Origin: JACCYQ01 sp036675565
GTDB taxonomy: Bacteria; Bacteroidota; Bacteroidia; Chitinophagales; Chitinophagaceae
Direction of reading: 5' to 3'
DNA length: 45,820 nt
Assembly: GCA_036675565.1 (NCBI GenBank)
Contig: JAKFER010000225.1
Location: 1-45,820 of the forward strand
Shown here piece after piece: positions 44,450-45,820 of the stretch (positions within the stretch are counted from its first letter, which is position 1; the number at the start of each line of letters is the position of its first letter). The notes under the pieces are model-generated. The model did not search any database. It worked only from the letters and a program-made list of their open reading frames with translations, and had not been told where the DNA came from. The position numbers and the translations under genes are program-made.

Positions 44450-45409
44450 ATGCTAAAGGAAATCCAGGTAACAGGTAAAAAAGATACAAGAAGTGGTTTT
44501 GGAGATGGTATAGTTGAAGCCGCACGTAAAAATGAAAATGTGGTAGCCCTCACAGCCGACCTTGCCGGTTCGTTGAAACTTAATCAATTCATGAAGGAAT
44601 TTCCTGAACGTTTTTTTCAATGTGGCATTGCGGAAGCGAATATGATGGGTATTGCAGCCGGTTTAACAATCGGTGGTAAAATTCCTTTTACAACAACTTT
44701 TGCTAATTTTTCTACCGGGCGGGTATATGACCAGATCCGTCAATCCATTGCATATTCAAATAAGAATGTAAAGATCTGTGCTTCGCATGCCGGTATAACT
44801 TTAGGTGAAGATGGCGCAACTCACCAGATACTGGAAGATATTGGTTTAATGAAAATGCTACCAGGCATGACTGTTATTGTTCCATGTGATTATAACCAAA
44901 CCAAGGCTGCAACCATGGCCATTGCAGATTTTGAAGGACCGGTTTATTTGCGTTTTGGCCGACCAGCCTGGCCCATTTTCACTAAAGAAGAAGACTTTAA
45001 AATTGGTAAAGCGCAATACTTCTCAGAAGGAACCGATGTTACCATTTTTGCCTGCGGGCACCTTGTATGGAACGCAATCCAGGCAGGTGCTATTTTGGAA
45101 GAAAAAGGTATCAGTGTTGAAGTGATCAACATGCACACGATAAAACCTTTGGATGAAGAAGCCGTTTTGAATTCCATTCGTAAAACAAAATGCGCTGTTA
45201 CTGCAGAAGAACATAACATTATTGGTGGTTTGGGTGATGCTATTGGTCAATGTGCTTCCAAACATTTTCCCATACCCATTGAATATGTTGGAACCAAAGA
45301 TACTTTTGGAGAAAGTGGCACCCCTTCTGACCTGTTAAAAAAATATGGTTTAGATATTCCTGATATTGTGTCTGCTGCTGAGAAAGTAATGAAACGAAAA
45401 AATAACTGA
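44450..45409 (+). CDS. Transketolase C-terminal subunit
   Basis: A 319-residue protein covering the Pyr and C-terminal domains of a two-gene transketolase. Visible: GFGDGIVEAARKNENVVALT, the thiamine-activating glutamate in CGIAEANMMGIAAGL, SHAGITLGEDGATHQ and TAEEHNIIGGLGDAI. With its N-terminal partner it would move two-carbon units in the pentose phosphate pathway. The partner gene is absent from both sides here, although the halves are usually adjacent. A promoter directly upstream suggests separate transcription. Confidence 0.9.
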   Translation: MLKEIQVTGKKDTRSGFGDGIVEAARKNENVVALTADLAGSLKLNQFMKEFPERFFQCGIAEANMMGIAAGLTIGGKIPFTTTFANFSTGRVYDQIRQSIAYSNKNVKICASHAGITLGEDGATHQILEDIGLMKMLPGMTVIVPCDYNQTKAATMAIADFEGPVYLRFGRPAWPIFTKEEDFKIGKAQYFSEGTDVTIFACGHLVWNAIQAGAILEEKGISVEVINMHTIKPLDEEAVLNSIRKTKCAVTAEEHNIIGGLGDAIGQCASKHFPIPIEYVGTKDTFGESGTPSDLLKKYGLDIPDIVSAAEKVMKRKNN

Positions 45410-45647
45410 TCGCTTTTAAAATATATAGCAGTTAGAGCATAATTTCTTTTCTGTTAGCACATTGATACTTTTATACTAACGTATTGCTTATATGGTAATC
45501 CTCTGACTTTCATTTTCAAATTGTCAAATTATCTAGTTGTCAAATTATTCACTGCCTGCTTTTTTGCTTAAAATATTTTAATTTGGATCTAAATTATTAA
45601 TACTATTAATCATCAGATCCTTTATTCTATAAACCAAACCTTAGTAA
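45410..45647. other. Gap with dispersed repeat before the sigma factor gene
   Basis: It contains the reverse complement of CAATTTGAAAAT (45512-45523) followed by two GTCAAATTAT units (to about 45549), then AT-rich sequence. No gene or terminator was recognised. Confidence 0.55.
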
Positions 45648-45820
45648 ATGGAAAGCACCATGAGCGATGCGGAATTGCTGTCCGGATTTAAATCAGAAGT
45701 TACAAAAGAGCGGGCCTATACAGCCATCATCAAAAAATACCAGGAAAAACTATATTGGCATATCCGTCGCATGGTGGTTGACCATGATGATGCCAATGAT
45801 GTATTGCAAAATGTATTTAT
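45648..45820 (+). CDS. RNA polymerase sigma factor, ECF type (5' part only)
   Basis: The window ends 57 codons into this frame. The visible part, MESTMSDAELLSGFKSEVT followed by YTAIIKKYQEKLYWHIRRMV and DDANDVLQNVF, matches sigma region 2.1-2.2 of ECF factors: the conserved KYQ helix, then D-A-N/D-D-V-L-Q-x-VF. Two possible ATG starts are four codons apart. ECF factors redirect polymerase to small regulons; its targets cannot be told here. Confidence 0.85.
   Translation, partial: MESTMSDAELLSGFKSEVTKERAYTAIIKKYQEKLYWHIRRMVVDHDDANDVLQNVF

Noticed and set aside
1..45820. CRISPR array, tRNA/rRNA genes, insertion sequences, prophage
   Set aside because: No regularly spaced repeats of CRISPR type, no cloverleaf or rRNA segment, no transposase or integrase frame was found on reading both strands.

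Overview
The window looks like part of a chromosome from a Bacteroidota bacterium, most likely the Chitinophagaceae or a near relative. Evidence: secreted proteins with type IX secretion (T9SS) C-terminal sorting domains, two CarboxypepD_reg-type TonB-dependent receptors, a DUF5690 transporter, 2TM and HTH_34 proteins, and promoters of the Bacteroidota type (-7 TAnnTTTG with TTG/TTTG about 20 nt upstream). No tRNA, rRNA, CRISPR array, insertion sequence or prophage was seen. Products are assigned by reading motifs and by family knowledge; no database search was run.

Layout. 1-4.7 kb: two divergent surface proteins with NDxC beta repeats. 4.9-6.7 kb: pdxA and a small membrane protein. 11.7-7.0 kb (minus): a six-gene operon from a TonB-dependent receptor down to a winged-helix regulator. 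16.5-11.8 kb (minus): two T9SS cargo genes, each behind a copy of one promoter-leader; a third copy lies in a gene-free stretch. 21.0-16.6 kb (minus): F1Fo ATP synthase genes atpB-E-F-H-A, closed by a terminator after atpA with no atpG. 23.6-21.1 kb (minus): an ABC exporter, a 64-aa protein and a minimal nucleotidyltransferase. 25.8-23.6 kb (minus): a secreted protein with a His/Cys signature like clan CD peptidases. 26.0-27.8 kb: a PhoB/PhoR-like two-component pair. 27.9-29.6 kb (minus): a DUF5690 transporter and a small lipoprotein. 30.2-32.1 kb: a PlcP/LpxH-type metallophosphoesterase and a glycosyltransferase. 32.2-35.2 kb: an HAD phosphatase flanked by two copies of a probable small RNA, a transglutaminase-like protein and a small lipoprotein. 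35.3-43.2 kb: an outer-membrane module (beta-helix lipoprotein, TonB receptor, OprO/P-type porin) next to DUF47-PiT phosphate uptake. 43.3-45.8 kb: galE, a transketolase C-terminal half and the start of an ECF sigma factor.

Main hypothesis. The right half may be a phosphate-limitation system. Three minus-strand promoters (both small RNA copies and the TonB receptor) share one geometry: three 11-bp direct repeats with a TAAC/TAAT core, then exactly 5 bp, then a weak -7 element ending in TTTG. This resembles a Pho box replacing the upstream promoter element. PiT-DUF47, the porin, the receptor, the phosphatases and a possible PlcP/glycosyltransferase lipid-remodelling pair fit that theme. Repeats and geometry are read directly; control by the PhoB-like regulator at 26 kb is inference.

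Several starts given here are shorter than the longest open frame. In four cases (atpB, the first TonB receptor, the response regulator, the transketolase half) the longer start lies inside or upstream of a good -7 element, so it cannot be in the mRNA.
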